Shown here: piece by piece, positions 9,863 to 20,149 of the stretch
Layout of the letters: every line of letters starts with the position of its first letter
Position numbering within the stretch: the stretch's first letter is position 1
NCBI RefSeq assembly: GCF_000003815.2
Contig: NW_023365817.1
Coordinates: 53,428 to 107,647, forward strand
Origin: Branchiostoma floridae
Lineage: Eukaryota; Chordata; Leptocardii; Amphioxiformes; Branchiostomatidae
DNA length: 54,220 nucleotides
Direction: 5' to 3'
Program-made: the position numbers and the translations under genes
The notes under the pieces: generated by a model
What the model saw: only the letters and a program-made list of their open reading frames with translations
Database searches by the model: none
Told to the model about the DNA's origin: nothing

Positions 9863-12800
9863 TCAGTCCGTCTTGAGCCCGACCATCTCCTCGCTGAGGT
9901 CCCACAGTCGTTTGGCTGCAGCTTCATCTCTCCCCTGTCGAGCTGGCTGCTTTGGGACACAGTCACTGGGAGAGAAAAGTACAGACTATGATCTAAAAAC
10001 AGTGTTCTGGATACATTGTGATATCCGTTTTTTTTCCTTTCCATTGATTTGCCTGCTTTATCCCTTGATAATTATACCGCATTCTTAGCTACACAACCAA
10101 AGGCATTTTTATCTGCCTATGTTTCAGTTACTGTATAATCTTTAAGTAATCTTTAAGTCCCATACAAATGTGACGAGACTCATGCATCCCATGATGTTTT
10201 GCCAATTTGATTGATGCTAGTACACTGCATGGTCAAATATTAGATGGAAACCAGTGGTAAATTGACATTGAAGTATTTGGGGAGACTTTCTGTGCAGAAT
10301 CTTTTTCAGGTGGTTAATATCTTTTTTTTTAATAAAAAGGCTCCAAAAAGTCCTACAAAATTCTTAAAGGACTCGTACATCTTTTTTAATGTAGCGCATC
10401 ACTTACGAGAAGTAGAGACCGGATCCCTCTATCTGTTCGTCGACGGCGCAGTGGATGGTCGTCTGGGCTCCCTCCCACTGATTCTTGCCGAACGACTTGA
10501 CAAAGCACCAGAAGCAGCACTTGCAGCAGGTGTACACGCACCCGCACCCCTCCTCCATGTTTCGCTGCAGATCGGTCTCGATGAAGCCCGGGTGGAGGGA
10601 GTTCACGATCACGTCAGTTCCTTCAGAAGCGTGAAAGAAGCATGGATTTATGGAAACCTGCTGTGCTATGTGCTGTGCCCAAATGACATAGTAAAAGATT
10701 TTAAGACACGTCGTATAGTACTGTATATGAGAATGGAATGATCAGAAAAAATAAATCACAATTTCATCACCCTTACCCTCAGACAGCTTTTAGGTGGGAA
10801 ATCCCTCCACCTCCCACCAACTGTAGATTAGATTTTATGCTAATCTCCTAGCAAAGGTCTGGATTTTTTAAGTGTTCAGGCATATCTCTATTGGGCTTTC
10901 CATTTTGTACCGTTTTCTTCGTGCCCGCCAGCGGATAGAAGAAAATGGTACAATTTAGGCCTGACAAAAACTCCACACATGCCTTAAGACAACGACCGGA
11001 GTCATATCTATATGCTTGGGGAGTAAGAGAGTGCCCACCTTCCAGCCTCTTGGCCAGCTCATTAGCAAACAGCACGTTAGCCAGCTTGCTCTGGCAGTAG
11101 GCTCGGTTTGGTCCATAGTTGTTGGTCAGATTGAGGTCATCAAAATACATCCGTCCTGATTCGTGGCCGATTGATGACACCACCACGATGCGGCTCGGAG
11201 TGGAGGCCTTGATCTTGTCCAATAGGAGGTTGGTGAGAAGGAAGTAAGGAAGTGGCCGAGGTGGTTCGTGCCGAACTGCATCTCAAAACCATCCGCAGTC
11301 TTCCACTGGGGGCAGTACATGATACCTGAAGAACAGAATTTGAAGATGCTCAATAACTTTTTTTAAGAACAATGCATGTGATTTAGTGCAGTATTATACA
11401 CATGTAGTGTGTGTGCAATGAGTGAGTGAACAAGTGGGGAGCTTGTAGTGTACTGTTTGCATAATACTGTAAATGCAGAAACTTTTGCGGTGGTTTAATG
11501 TTCGCGGTTTTTGCGGCGAACATTTTTTTCATGGAAGTAAGAGACCACAGCGCATGGTGCTACCGCAAACTTAAAACCACTGCAAAAAGTCGCTAATCCC
11601 GCTACCGCGAACTTAAATGCATTTACATGGTGTATTCAAAAGCCACTACTTCCATGTTTTAAGATAAAAAATGGCAACAACATACACACAATGTACATGT
11701 ACTAGAAATGTACAACCCACTGCCCTTATTGCCTAAAAAAGATAAGGCTATAAAACTAACTTGACCTCTATCCACCTATTTAAAACTACACATGTTACTT
11801 AGGTTGGACTGTATTTCATTCTAAAAAAATAGGTTAGGCANNNNNNNNNNNNNNNNNNNNNNNNNNNNNNNNNNNNNNNNNNNNNNNNNNNNNNNNNNNN
11901 NNNNNNNNNNNNNNNNNNNNNNNNNNNNNNNNNNNNNNNNNNNNNNNNNNNNNNNNNNNNNNNNNNNNNNNNNNNNNNNNNNNNNNCGGCGGCCTCCGCC
12001 TTGGTCAGGTCACGACAGGCCATGATCACCCTCGCACCTGTACAGTTGGGGATGGGGGTGGGGGGGGCAAGGGTCTTAGGTTACAATTTACACCCGTACG
12101 TTTCAACACCTTCATGTTCTGACACCCCCATGTCCAATGTGTTGACAATACAGTTACAATCAGTGACAATCAAATGTACGTTTTGACAGACCTATACATG
12201 TAATGTTCACATTCGGGGTTAGGGGGTATCAGAACATAAGGGGTGTTGGAACATAGGGGTGTCAGAACATCAGGATGTTTCATAGATGTAGGGGTGTCTG
12301 GTCAAAGGGATGTCGAAACATGCAGCAGCGGTAATCAGAGATGGCAGACTTCATCCCCTTAACAGACAAAAATACCAGGACGAAGAATGTATGACAATTG
12401 TTCATTAGGTGTTACAGAAACATGCAGGCAGCTTAACATGTAAGAAAAAAATCATGCTTCACTCACTTGAGTGTAGTAATTATTATCTAGATATATTATT
12501 TGCAATTATGACAACAGAAAATTTCAATTCAATAGACAGTTCACGTATCTTAAAATTCAACAGAAATCAAAGAATGGCAGGTTGCTAGTCAAGCAAAGTA
12601 GATATCATATTGCAACCTCTGACCTCTCCTGGCCAAGTCCTTGGCAGTGACCTTGCCAATGCCAGTGTTTGACCCTGTGATGATGACAGTCTTTCCATCC
12701 AGTTTTGCCTCGCTGCGACAGATGCCACCACGACATCTCCTGCTTGGTCCTAGGGTGGAGGTAGAAATTGTGTCTGATTAATTCCTTATATCGACAGATA

Positions 12801-13915
12801 ATAACAATGCTTACAAAACTCTACAACAGAACAAGACATAAAAGGCTTCACCTCTGGGCCGTTGCCAAAAAGGTCTTTGAAAGCTTTTCAGCATGCACAT
12901 CAAGACATAAAAGGCTTCGCCTCTGGGCCGTTGCCAAAAAGGTCTTTGAAAGCTCTACAGCATGCACATCAATGCATTTAAGGCTTCGCCTCTCGGCCGT
13001 TGCCAAAAAAAAGGTCCCCGCCTGGGCCCAGAAATCGGTGATGTATAATTTACATTCCTGCAAGCGACCTAATCATTGTTTGAATTTGTAAATCAACAAC
13101 TTTCAATACGCCCCCCCCCCCTCCCAAGATTAGTGACATTGTATATTCGCTTGGTAACGTTAAAACGCGTCAACTTTCAACAACAGTAACGTTACACGTG
13201 AAAACTTTAACGTTACAAGACAAACTGGGATAACTACACGAATCAAACGTCATTAGGAAAGGTCCCGAATGAAGTTGCCCAGGACGACCTCGATCAGCAA
13301 TGTGACATTTACAATGTACGTTACGTTGGCAGAAAGTCACTGCTGAACAATCTATTAGACAATCCATTAGGTGGGGGTTCATCGAATTTTTGGTAATTTG
13401 CTAGAATAACCATCTAGCGCTCATGATGTGTTCTACCACCATGCAATACAATCTCGCAGTTGTAACGTAACATGTATAACGTTATCTTTGCATCAATGTT
13501 TTAACCGTTTGAGGCGTTAGTGATCTTTCTTCTGTGTCATGTAAATATACAGATAACTTTATTGCGCGACAATTGTACAAGATACAAAGCATGACATCTA
13601 CTAACACACAACTAGAGCTCTGTAAGGTTAATCTACTTAATACAAGCCTTAGGGTATATAATATCGGATGAAAATGGTCTTTTATAATCATTGGAGGGAA
13701 CGCTGACGCCGGCTTTCTAACTGTAATTGAAGGAATGATTCTCCCACTAACTTCACAACAACAAAAATTACTGGCCCTTAGTATACGCGTACCCCTTGAT
13801 TGAAGTTCAGATATATGAACTCGGCGACGTAGAAGTGTTTCTGAGCTTTTTAACTAACTATATAGTCTGTCGTCGGAAATACAGGAAACGTTAGAATATA
13901 CTTACCCCCGCCCAT
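9863..13915 (-). CDS. RDH-like short-chain dehydrogenase, copy B (six exons, frameshifted)
   Basis: Second tandem copy of the RDH11-14-like SDR. Exons: 13915-13906, 12749-12624, 12037 into the N gap at 11986, 11325-11039, 10620-10407, 9965-9863 (TGA). All visible junction phases agree (1,1,-,1,2), giving about 307 residues, normal for the family, once exon 4 is corrected. Motifs: [13 protein letters not shown], NxxGxMYCPQW, [21 protein letters not shown] and a closing EEMVGL. Exon 4 contains an 8-bp tandem duplication (AAGGAAGT at 11238-11253) that breaks the frame right after NHLGHFL. Exon 5 carries an odd Cys cluster, [14 protein letters not shown], where relatives have a hydrophobic loop. 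N terminus MGGGPS fits N-myristoylation, with a Cys at position 9. Either a recent pseudogene, an allelic defect or an assembly error. Confidence 0.85.
11465..11637. mobile_element. Foldback (MITE-like) element
   Basis: Short inverted-repeat element: left end TACTGTAAATGCAGAAACTT with GCGGTGGTTTAA, right end CCGCGAACTTAAATGCATTT. A related copy is at 43000-43087. It sits in intron 3 of SDR-B and is absent from copy A. Confidence 0.6.
11841..11986. other. Assembly gap (146 N) covering most of SDR-B exon 3
   Basis: The frame reads into the gap after [17 protein letters not shown] (12037-11987). Copy A shows what is missing: the rest of a 192-nt exon ending in NNAG. Confidence 0.98.
12110..12330. 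repeat. Minisatellite with GGGGTGTCAGAACATA units
   Basis: Degenerate units of about 17 bp, some in inverted orientation (TGTTCTGACACCCC near 12115), so the stretch can fold. A matching set is in the same intron of copy A (about 1480-1720), showing that it was present before the duplication. Confidence 0.7.
12832..13010. repeat. 69-bp tandem repeat, three units, SDR-B intron 1
   Basis: Units start near 12832 and 12901, followed by a diverged third unit; each holds AAGGCTTCGCCTCT and GGCCGTTGCCAAAAAGG. Copy A has two units. Confidence 0.85.
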
Positions 13916-14003
13916 GATATGGTCCGGTAAACGCAACGTGCACGGTTGAATTTTAGTCCTCAGCTGTCCTTCCGCTGTTTCTTTCCATCTCTCTTATACA
14001 AGA

Positions 14004-14070
14004 GGTGAGTCATGTAACAACTGCTGAGTCATGTAACAACTGCTGAGTCATGTAACAACTGCTAAGTCAA
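14004..14070 (-). promoter_or_regulatory. Tandem ARE/MARE/AP-1 sites upstream of SDR copy B
   Basis: A 19-bp unit (gagtcatgtaacaactgct) is repeated about three times, with a decayed fourth site at 14061-14070. Exact matches to GCNNNGTCAY (reverse of the ARE consensus) are at 14023-14032 and 14042-14051; the first unit, near 14006, keeps only the AP-1 core TGAGTCA. The block is about 90-155 bp upstream of the ATG at 13915. Copy A has one such site, so copy B gained sites by local tandem duplication. Likely outcome: a stronger or altered stress response, untested. Confidence 0.5.
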
Positions 14071-14364
14071 ATAACATTGTAATGCAAAACAAGCGACAAA
14101 ACAGTCGTGACTGTGAACGGAACGCACGGACGTTGACCAATTATGTAAACACGTAATACATAGTGACATGTATTGCCTAATCATGTCATATGTCAACGTC
14201 CGCAAGAACGTTTGGTCGATCATAGACAATAGGCTCAGAGTAATCAAGTAAGCTGCATCCTTGATAGTCACTGAACAATCTTAATATAGTTCGGAGAAGT
14301 TTTCAATGGCGCGAAACTGTTCTAACCATGGGCGATAGGCATTTCCTCCCTATTCATTATTGTT

Positions 14365-15262
14365 CTTAAGGCCATGTTGATTTCATTATATGGATGACAT
14401 CCGCGCTCGCACCAATTTTCGGCCGTTCCCCCCCAAAAAAAGTTTTCGACCACACAATAAATTGTGCAAAGCAGCTGTAAAATGAGCACAAATATTGCCT
14501 AGATTGAAAAAAAAGTATCAGAAAACAGTTAACTAATGCCATAGAATGCCAAAATAAATGTAAAGTCAAAGAATAAGATGTGAAAGGACAGAAAGAAAAA
14601 ATCTATTGTTGGTAGGAAGAGGTACCAGTACAGAAAATTCAGGTATAGGTCCCGTTCAGGTCCAGAGGATCATTTCCAGGTCCGGACCTGAACCTGGACC
14701 TGATTGTCTGTGGAAACTTGATAACTGGCAATACTCAAAACAATAATTGGTCAATTTTGCCACAGAGGAATCTGTTTGGTGGATTATTGGACTCCCACTG
14801 GCATTTTAAAATCCCATCTCCATGTAATAAAGGCTAACTGTCTCTGTACCTTTGACTGTAGAAACTTGGTACACAATAAATTGATTGACTATAAACTCTA
14901 CTTGACTTTGCTCTTGTTGTCTTCTTGGCCCCCGGTAAGACCCTAAATGCCTGCCGACAGTGTGTCCATTTTGTAATTGGCAAAACCTGTTCCTCTAATT
15001 TTTTTTCAGGTCTGTTTTTTTTTCGGATTGGTCCAAGACGAAAAAAAATGTTTTGCACCCGTATGATGTACTAGACCCTACACCTAACTGTTGGTATACC
15101 ATACTATGTGTTTTTAGTCCTATGTTCAACCTTCCTGGCCACTTTGATTTCATACAGAAGGCAACTTTTTTTTGGCCAAACTTTTTTTTTTTATTCGCTC
15201 GCTCGCATCAGTTTTGGAGTTCCCAGAGGATGTCATCCATATGATCAAATCAACATGGCCTA
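14365..15262. mobile_element. Element with about 55-bp terminal inverted repeats
   Basis: Left end GGCCATGTTGATTTCATTAT with ATGGATGACATCC, and the reverse complement at 15225-15257 (GGATGTCATCCATATGATCA, then AACATGGCC). A third end is at 26262-26300 in an intron of the channel gene. No transposase is seen; likely a non-autonomous DNA element. The interior includes a palindromic string around CAGGTCCGGACCTG (14682-14697). Confidence 0.6.
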
Positions 15263-15309
15263 ACACCAAAGCGTTCGGAAGTCGGTGTTCGGCAAATTCG
15301 GGTGATTTT

Positions 15310-15610
15310 GGCAACCGTTCGTATGTGTGATTCTTTGGAATCGACAGTGTGTTTGTGTTACCGCTAAGTGTGCGATTCTCGGGAATCTTTTAGTGGTCGG
15401 GAATCTTTCCGTAAACCGAGTACACAGTGTGTGTAAGTGTACAATTCTCGGAAATATTTCAGTGGACTGAGTGTGTATAAATGTACGATTCTCGGTAATC
15501 TTTCCGTGGACCGAGTACACCGTGTGTGTAAGTGTATGACGATTCTCGGGAATGTTTCAGTGGACCGAGTACACAGTGTATGTTAATAGTGTATAATTCT
15601 CGGGAATCCC
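15310..15610. repeat. Degenerate tandem repeat, period about 54 bp
   Basis: Five or so units marked by GATTCTCGGGAAT, TTTC(C/A)GTGGACCGAGTACAC and GTGTGTGTAAGTGTA. No coding value seen. Confidence 0.75.
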
Positions 15611-16137
15611 ATGATGGAACAACTACACACTTTGAGTTCATTAGAGTCGGATTTTTATTACAGCAAACTAATACTGATTTCAACAAAAACTCGATGGCCT
15701 ACTGCCTATGTTCTAACTGCTCTAAGTAGTAGAGTTTGTCATACAAAATGGGACATGCCATATGGAGCAACAAAATCCATTGTACCAACAGTTTAACAGA
15801 CAAAATTTTGTGCCAATAACACTAATATTATCCCAACAAACAAAATCTTACATATTGCTTGGGACATATTAGTTTACTATTTGACGCGAAAACATTTACC
15901 AAAGTGCTTAAGCCAGTGTAAGATAATGCACAAATGACATCTCCGTAAAGTTTTGACAACACAAAGTTTGTTTGACTAAACCATTATTTATTATTGCCCT
16001 TATCTATTATTACCTTTATTATATAAGTTCATATGAATTGTACATTTTGTAAGTTTTGGCATGCCCTTATCAGTGAAACATTTATGGTACTAGTCGACTA
16101 GAGGTAGAAGAGGTAGAACCTACCTATACATTAATGC

Positions 16138-16207
16138 ATGATTGTACACGTGATATTCGCATGACTGTACACGTGATATTCGCATGATTGTACACGTGAT
16201 ATTCAGC
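16138..16207. repeat. 23-bp tandem repeat (3 units), each with CACGTG
   Basis: Three nearly perfect units of atgattgtacacgtgatattc(gc). Palindromic E-boxes CACGTG at 16147-16152, 16170-16175 and 16193-16198. Located between genes, about 3.6 kb downstream of the LRR-Ig start, so no target gene is evident. Confidence 0.85.
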
Positions 16208-16209
16208 TG

Positions 16210-17345
16210 AAGGTATTAGAATACTAGATGGTTATTTAACACCTGCAATGGAAGTCCAATCTAGCTAGTCAACTCTTTTTATTGACTGTGACATATTCGG
16301 GCTATTTGAACCTTTTAATTAGGAAGCTTTCATGATCATATGATTTTCACAATATACAAATTGCGATGACAATAAAACTACATCTTGAGAAATAAATCTG
16401 TCAATGTTTGATAAAACAATATATAATGTAATACACATGTATAAGTTTGGAGAAAAACACAGATTTTAACTCTTTGTAAACTTTATCAATACATTAACTT
16501 TTGATAACATGGATCCTGACTACATTATGTTCATTAAAGCATTATCAAATACATATAAGATTCTGTTCATTATTATTACATATATTGATATCTCCATACA
16601 GAAGAAGAATAACTTTATTGCGCGACAAATGAAACAGGTACAATGTATGGCAATCTGTATACACATAGGAGTTGAACTATGTACTGTTGCAAGAATCTAC
16701 CAAATTAAATCTAATCTAATCTAATCTAACAGCTAATGTAACAGCAAAAACAATCTAGTTAATATAGTACAAGCTAATATTTCAGAACATTATGTAATAT
16801 CGCATTGTCTTGTTTTTGAAAGGAGTTGTAAATGAATTGGCCTACGTAGGTAGATATATGAACAGGACATGATAATAACATATTGAATATCTGTCTTAGC
16901 ATGTGGTAGTAAAGTATCGGACTTACATGCAATAGATTGTAATAACTTTTGGTCGTCTAGACATTAATATTGCACTGTATAAAGGCAGTGTAGTACTTAG
17001 TAGTAGATAGTAAGGTGTTAAGTCTATAAATTACATGATGGACTTTTTTAGACTCAAGCTAGTTGTCTAGCTTTCAAATCTTTAGGATGCCTTCATAATT
17101 TTAAAGGGTGAGCAAGTAATCGTTTGGCTTTAGGAAGACTGTATTGGTATAAGAAATAAAATTCTATATCTATATCTTAGGCACAAGATAGCCGGTCTAA
17201 AATATACTGTTCATTGGAGTTTCTTTTAAGAATAAGGGATCACAAGGTGTTGAATCTAATATTTAGAGCTGAGAAATCATTGATATAAAGGTTGAAGAGG
17301 AGGTAAGAGATGTGTAGTCGTGTGGGGTTTCCTAGTCACCATCAG
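16210..17345. other. Intergenic, no gene recognised
   Basis: AT-rich sequence. 16610-16730 contains a repeat fragment (TTTATTGCGCGACAA) that also occurs at about 13558 in SDR-B intron 1, and a short (TCTAA)n run at 16710-16728. Confidence 0.5.
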
Positions 17346-17349
17346 ACTC

Positions 17350-17636
17350 AGCATGTAGGACATAGAAGAATTCTTGTAGATGACCAGGTTATACTTACTT
17401 TACTGACGTTTCGGTGTCTATAGACACCTTCCTCAGAGCTTCTGACTGGAGTTCTGTTTCTCGTCGCTATATGTAGCCAATGTAGGTGGCGCTCAGTTTT
17501 GCGGTGAGAACACAATCCCAAACGTGGCCAAGAACTCTAGTCAGAAGCTCTGAAGAAGGTGTCTGATAGACACTGAAACGTAAGCAAAGTAAGTACATTC
17601 TGGTTGTGCACAAGAATTCTTCTATATCCTACATGC
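17350..17636. mobile_element. Inverted-repeat element with hammerhead-like hairpins, type 1
   Basis: Arms of about 100 bp face each other: left AGCATGTAGGACATAGAAG ... GACGTTTCGGTGTCTATAGA ..., right the reverse complement ending CCTACATGCT. Each arm encodes CTGANGA, one purine, a 6-bp hairpin and GAAACG (minus 17436-17407; plus 17550-17580). The right flank (taccaacccgatgaaattattttc) recurs at 21990-22012 and, weaker, near 26990. It ends just 3' of the LRR-Ig gene. Arms of this kind are reminiscent of Penelope-like elements; this is an inference. Confidence 0.6.
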
Positions 17637-17687
17637 TACCAACCCGATGAAATTATTTTCGGAGGCGAGATTCGGCATGGGTCTGCT

Positions 17688-19773
17688 TCAGAGATAAGTA
17701 GTGTTGTTGGCGTTGTTAAAAACGACAGTGTGATCTGGGTTTTCGGGTGGACTGTTGTTGTTCCTCCTGCACCAGAGCGTCATGACGATGGCAGCAATGA
17801 GGAGAAGGGCGCCAGCTATGGAACCAAAGATTGTGCCAAGAAGCACAGGCAGAGTGAAAGCGCTAGCTGTCTGGGGGGTCTGGAAGACATCCACAAGCAA
17901 TGTGGCTAATTTGGAGCCGACAGGATTTTCCGCAATACAGACGTACAGACCAGCATCCGCTGCAGTAACATTGGTTATGGTGATGGTACCATTCACATCC
18001 ACAGTCACCCTCCCAACTGACTCAACAGTAGCATTCAGTCCAGATGGGAGGGTGACTGTGATGTCTGGTGTGGGGATTCCTAAAGCTTCACAGACCAAAT
18101 GTAGAGACTCTCCTTGTACTAAGGAGTTGTTTGAGATAATTTGAAAGCTTGTAATGTTTGGCTCTTTACAGATTAGATCTTCAGGGTTCATATCTTTCAG
18201 CTTTTGCCCACGGAAGTTGCTAGGATCGGAACAAATGATCCAGTTTTCAAATGAATGAGACCCAGTCATCATCAGCCTAAAGGGAGGCAATCCTACAGTC
18301 ACACTGCCAAGGGTTGTTGTCNNNNNNNNNNNNNNNNNNNNNNNNNNNNNNNNNNNNNNNNNNNNNNNNNNNNNNNNNNNNNNNNNNNNNNNNNNNNNNN
18401 NNNNNNNNNNNNNNNNNNNNNATGTCCGATGAGTTTGACGGAATAGATTGGATGTGACTGTTTGACAGTGTCACTGGACTGAAAGTTCCAGCCTGAATAT
18501 CACTGATCTCATTATTCCATAGGTAAAGTTCTTGCAAGTTTTTCAGCCCTGTGAACGTGTCAGGTACGATGCTTGTTAACTTGTTATCATTCAGATACAA
18601 CTCTAACAGTTGTGGTGTAAAACTGAAAGTGCCAGCCTGAACGTCACTGATGTCATTATTGCTAAGGCGAAGGTATCGCAAGTCTCCCAGCCCCGTGAAC
18701 ATACCAACTCTGATATTCGTTAACTTGTTATTACTGAGGTGCAAGCTACTAAGTCGAAGTGCTGGACTGAACGTTCCAGCCTGAATGTCACTGATTATAT
18801 TAGAGTATAACAAAAGTTCCTGCAAGTTTCCCAGGCCTGTAAACATATCAGATCTGAGAGTCGTTAACTTGTTATTATATAAGTGCAAGTTTATAAGTCG
18901 TGGTGTTGAACTGAAAGTGTCATCCTGAATATCACTGATGTCATTATTTTGTAGGTAAATTTTTTCCACGTTTCGCAGACCTGTGAACATGTCAGATACG
19001 ATGCCTGTTAACTTGTTATTATTCAGATACAAGTATTTCAATTGTGTTGTTGAACTGAAAGTTCCTGTTTGAATGTCGCTGATTTCATTATTGTCTAAGC
19101 TAAGGAGCTTCAAGTTTCTCAACCCTGTAAACATTCCAGATCTGAGGATTGTTAGTTTGTTATGGCGCAGGCCCAAGGTTTCAAGTCGTGATTTCGAATT
19201 AAAAGTTCCAGCCTGAATGTCGCTGATATCATTATTACGTATGTTAAGGGTCTCCAAGTTTCCCAGCCCTGTGAACATGCCAGATCTGAGGACTGTTAAC
19301 TTGTTATAATCCATGTACAAGGATGTCAGTTGTGGTGTTGAACTAAAAGTCCCAGCCTGGATGTCACTGATCTCACTACTGTATAAGTAAAGAGTCTGCA
19401 AGTTTCCTAGCCCTGTGAACATGTCATCTCTGAGAATTGTTATTTGGTTACTATCAAGCTCTAACTTGGTCAAGTTTGGCAAGAGATAGAATGCTTGGCT
19501 ATTGATGGTAGAGATGTTATTGTCAACAAGATTTAAAGTCTCTAAGTTCCTATAACGTGAGAAATCAGACTGACTTATGCTTGTGATTTGATTTCCTCTC
19601 AAGTTCAAACCCGTGATGGTTGTGGGCAGGTCTTGTGGGACGCTGGTGATGCCCTGATAGCTGCAGTAGCAGGAAGTGACGTAACAAGAGGAGCTACAGT
19701 CAGCTGCTGTCATCACCAACCCCGTCAGGATGAACAGAAGACATGCCAGCACACCCTGTAGCTCTCTGCCCAT
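17688..19773 (-). CDS. LRR-Ig transmembrane receptor (single exon, gap and frameshift)
   Basis: Type I membrane protein: signal peptide (MGRELQGVLACLLFILTG), Cys-rich LRR N-cap, 16 full 24-residue leucine-rich repeats, a sequence gap, LRR C-cap (NPWQCDC then C-S-D-P-S-N-F), one I-set Ig domain (LVCEAL ... AGLYVCIAE), a membrane helix and a 25-residue tail without signalling motifs. Such LRR-Ig proteins act in cell adhesion or innate recognition at the surface; the ligand is unknown. Start chosen at the second Met (19773), which leads straight into the signal peptide; another Met lies 9 codons upstream. The repeats alternate two types (MFTGL and GTFSS), a 144-bp higher-order unit. A one-base excess in CCCTTTAGG (minus strand, about 18274-18290) shifts frame between the C-cap and the Ig domain. 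No intron is needed. Confidence 0.85.
18322..18421. other. Assembly gap (100 N) inside the LRR-Ig gene
   Basis: Exactly 100 N, probably of arbitrary size. It removes the last part of the LRR array before the C-cap, so the true repeat number is unknown. Confidence 0.99.
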
Positions 19774-19875
19774 GATGCACTCTTTGTTCTGTAACGACAC
19801 ACGAGGAACTTTGCTGGATCAACGTGATTTATTTTTGCTGCTCACGTTTTGGAGGGAATATTTCTTGTCCACTCT

Positions 19876-20147
19876 CCTATGCAGAGACATTAAACGGCGC
19901 AAGGCAACCGCCTCTTGTCTGTACTCTGGTATCTCAACCGTCACCATCAGTTCCTGACCACCCTGATTATAAATATTGATGACCCTACCCTTATGTATGC
20001 GAGATCCCTTTTGAAAACTGAAAGGCTCTCATTGGCTGGCAGCTGGTTTGTGGCGACGCCCACAGGAACTGATGGTGACGGTTCAGATAGCAGAGTATAG
20101 TACAGACACGAGGCGGCTTGCTGGCGTCGTTGGATGTCCCTGCATAG
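19876..20147. repeat. Large inverted repeat upstream of the LRR-Ig gene
   Basis: Arm 19876-19956 and arm 20063-20147 are about 85 percent complementary (for example CAGGAACTGATGGTGACGGT against its reverse complement), separated by about 106 bp. The spacer holds CATTGGCTGGCAGCTGGTTT and GTGGCGAC, which resembles 3112-3142 in SDR-A intron 1. The structure starts about 100 bp upstream of the ATG, so it may carry the promoter. Confidence 0.75.
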
Positions 20148-20149
20148 GG

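Noticed and set aside
10244-10741. 165-codon plus-strand frame
   Set aside because: It is the antisense shadow of SDR-B exon 5 (10620-10407), which has family motifs and matching splice phases.
17755-18144. 129-codon plus-strand frame
   Set aside because: Antisense of the Ig domain and membrane helix of the LRR-Ig gene.
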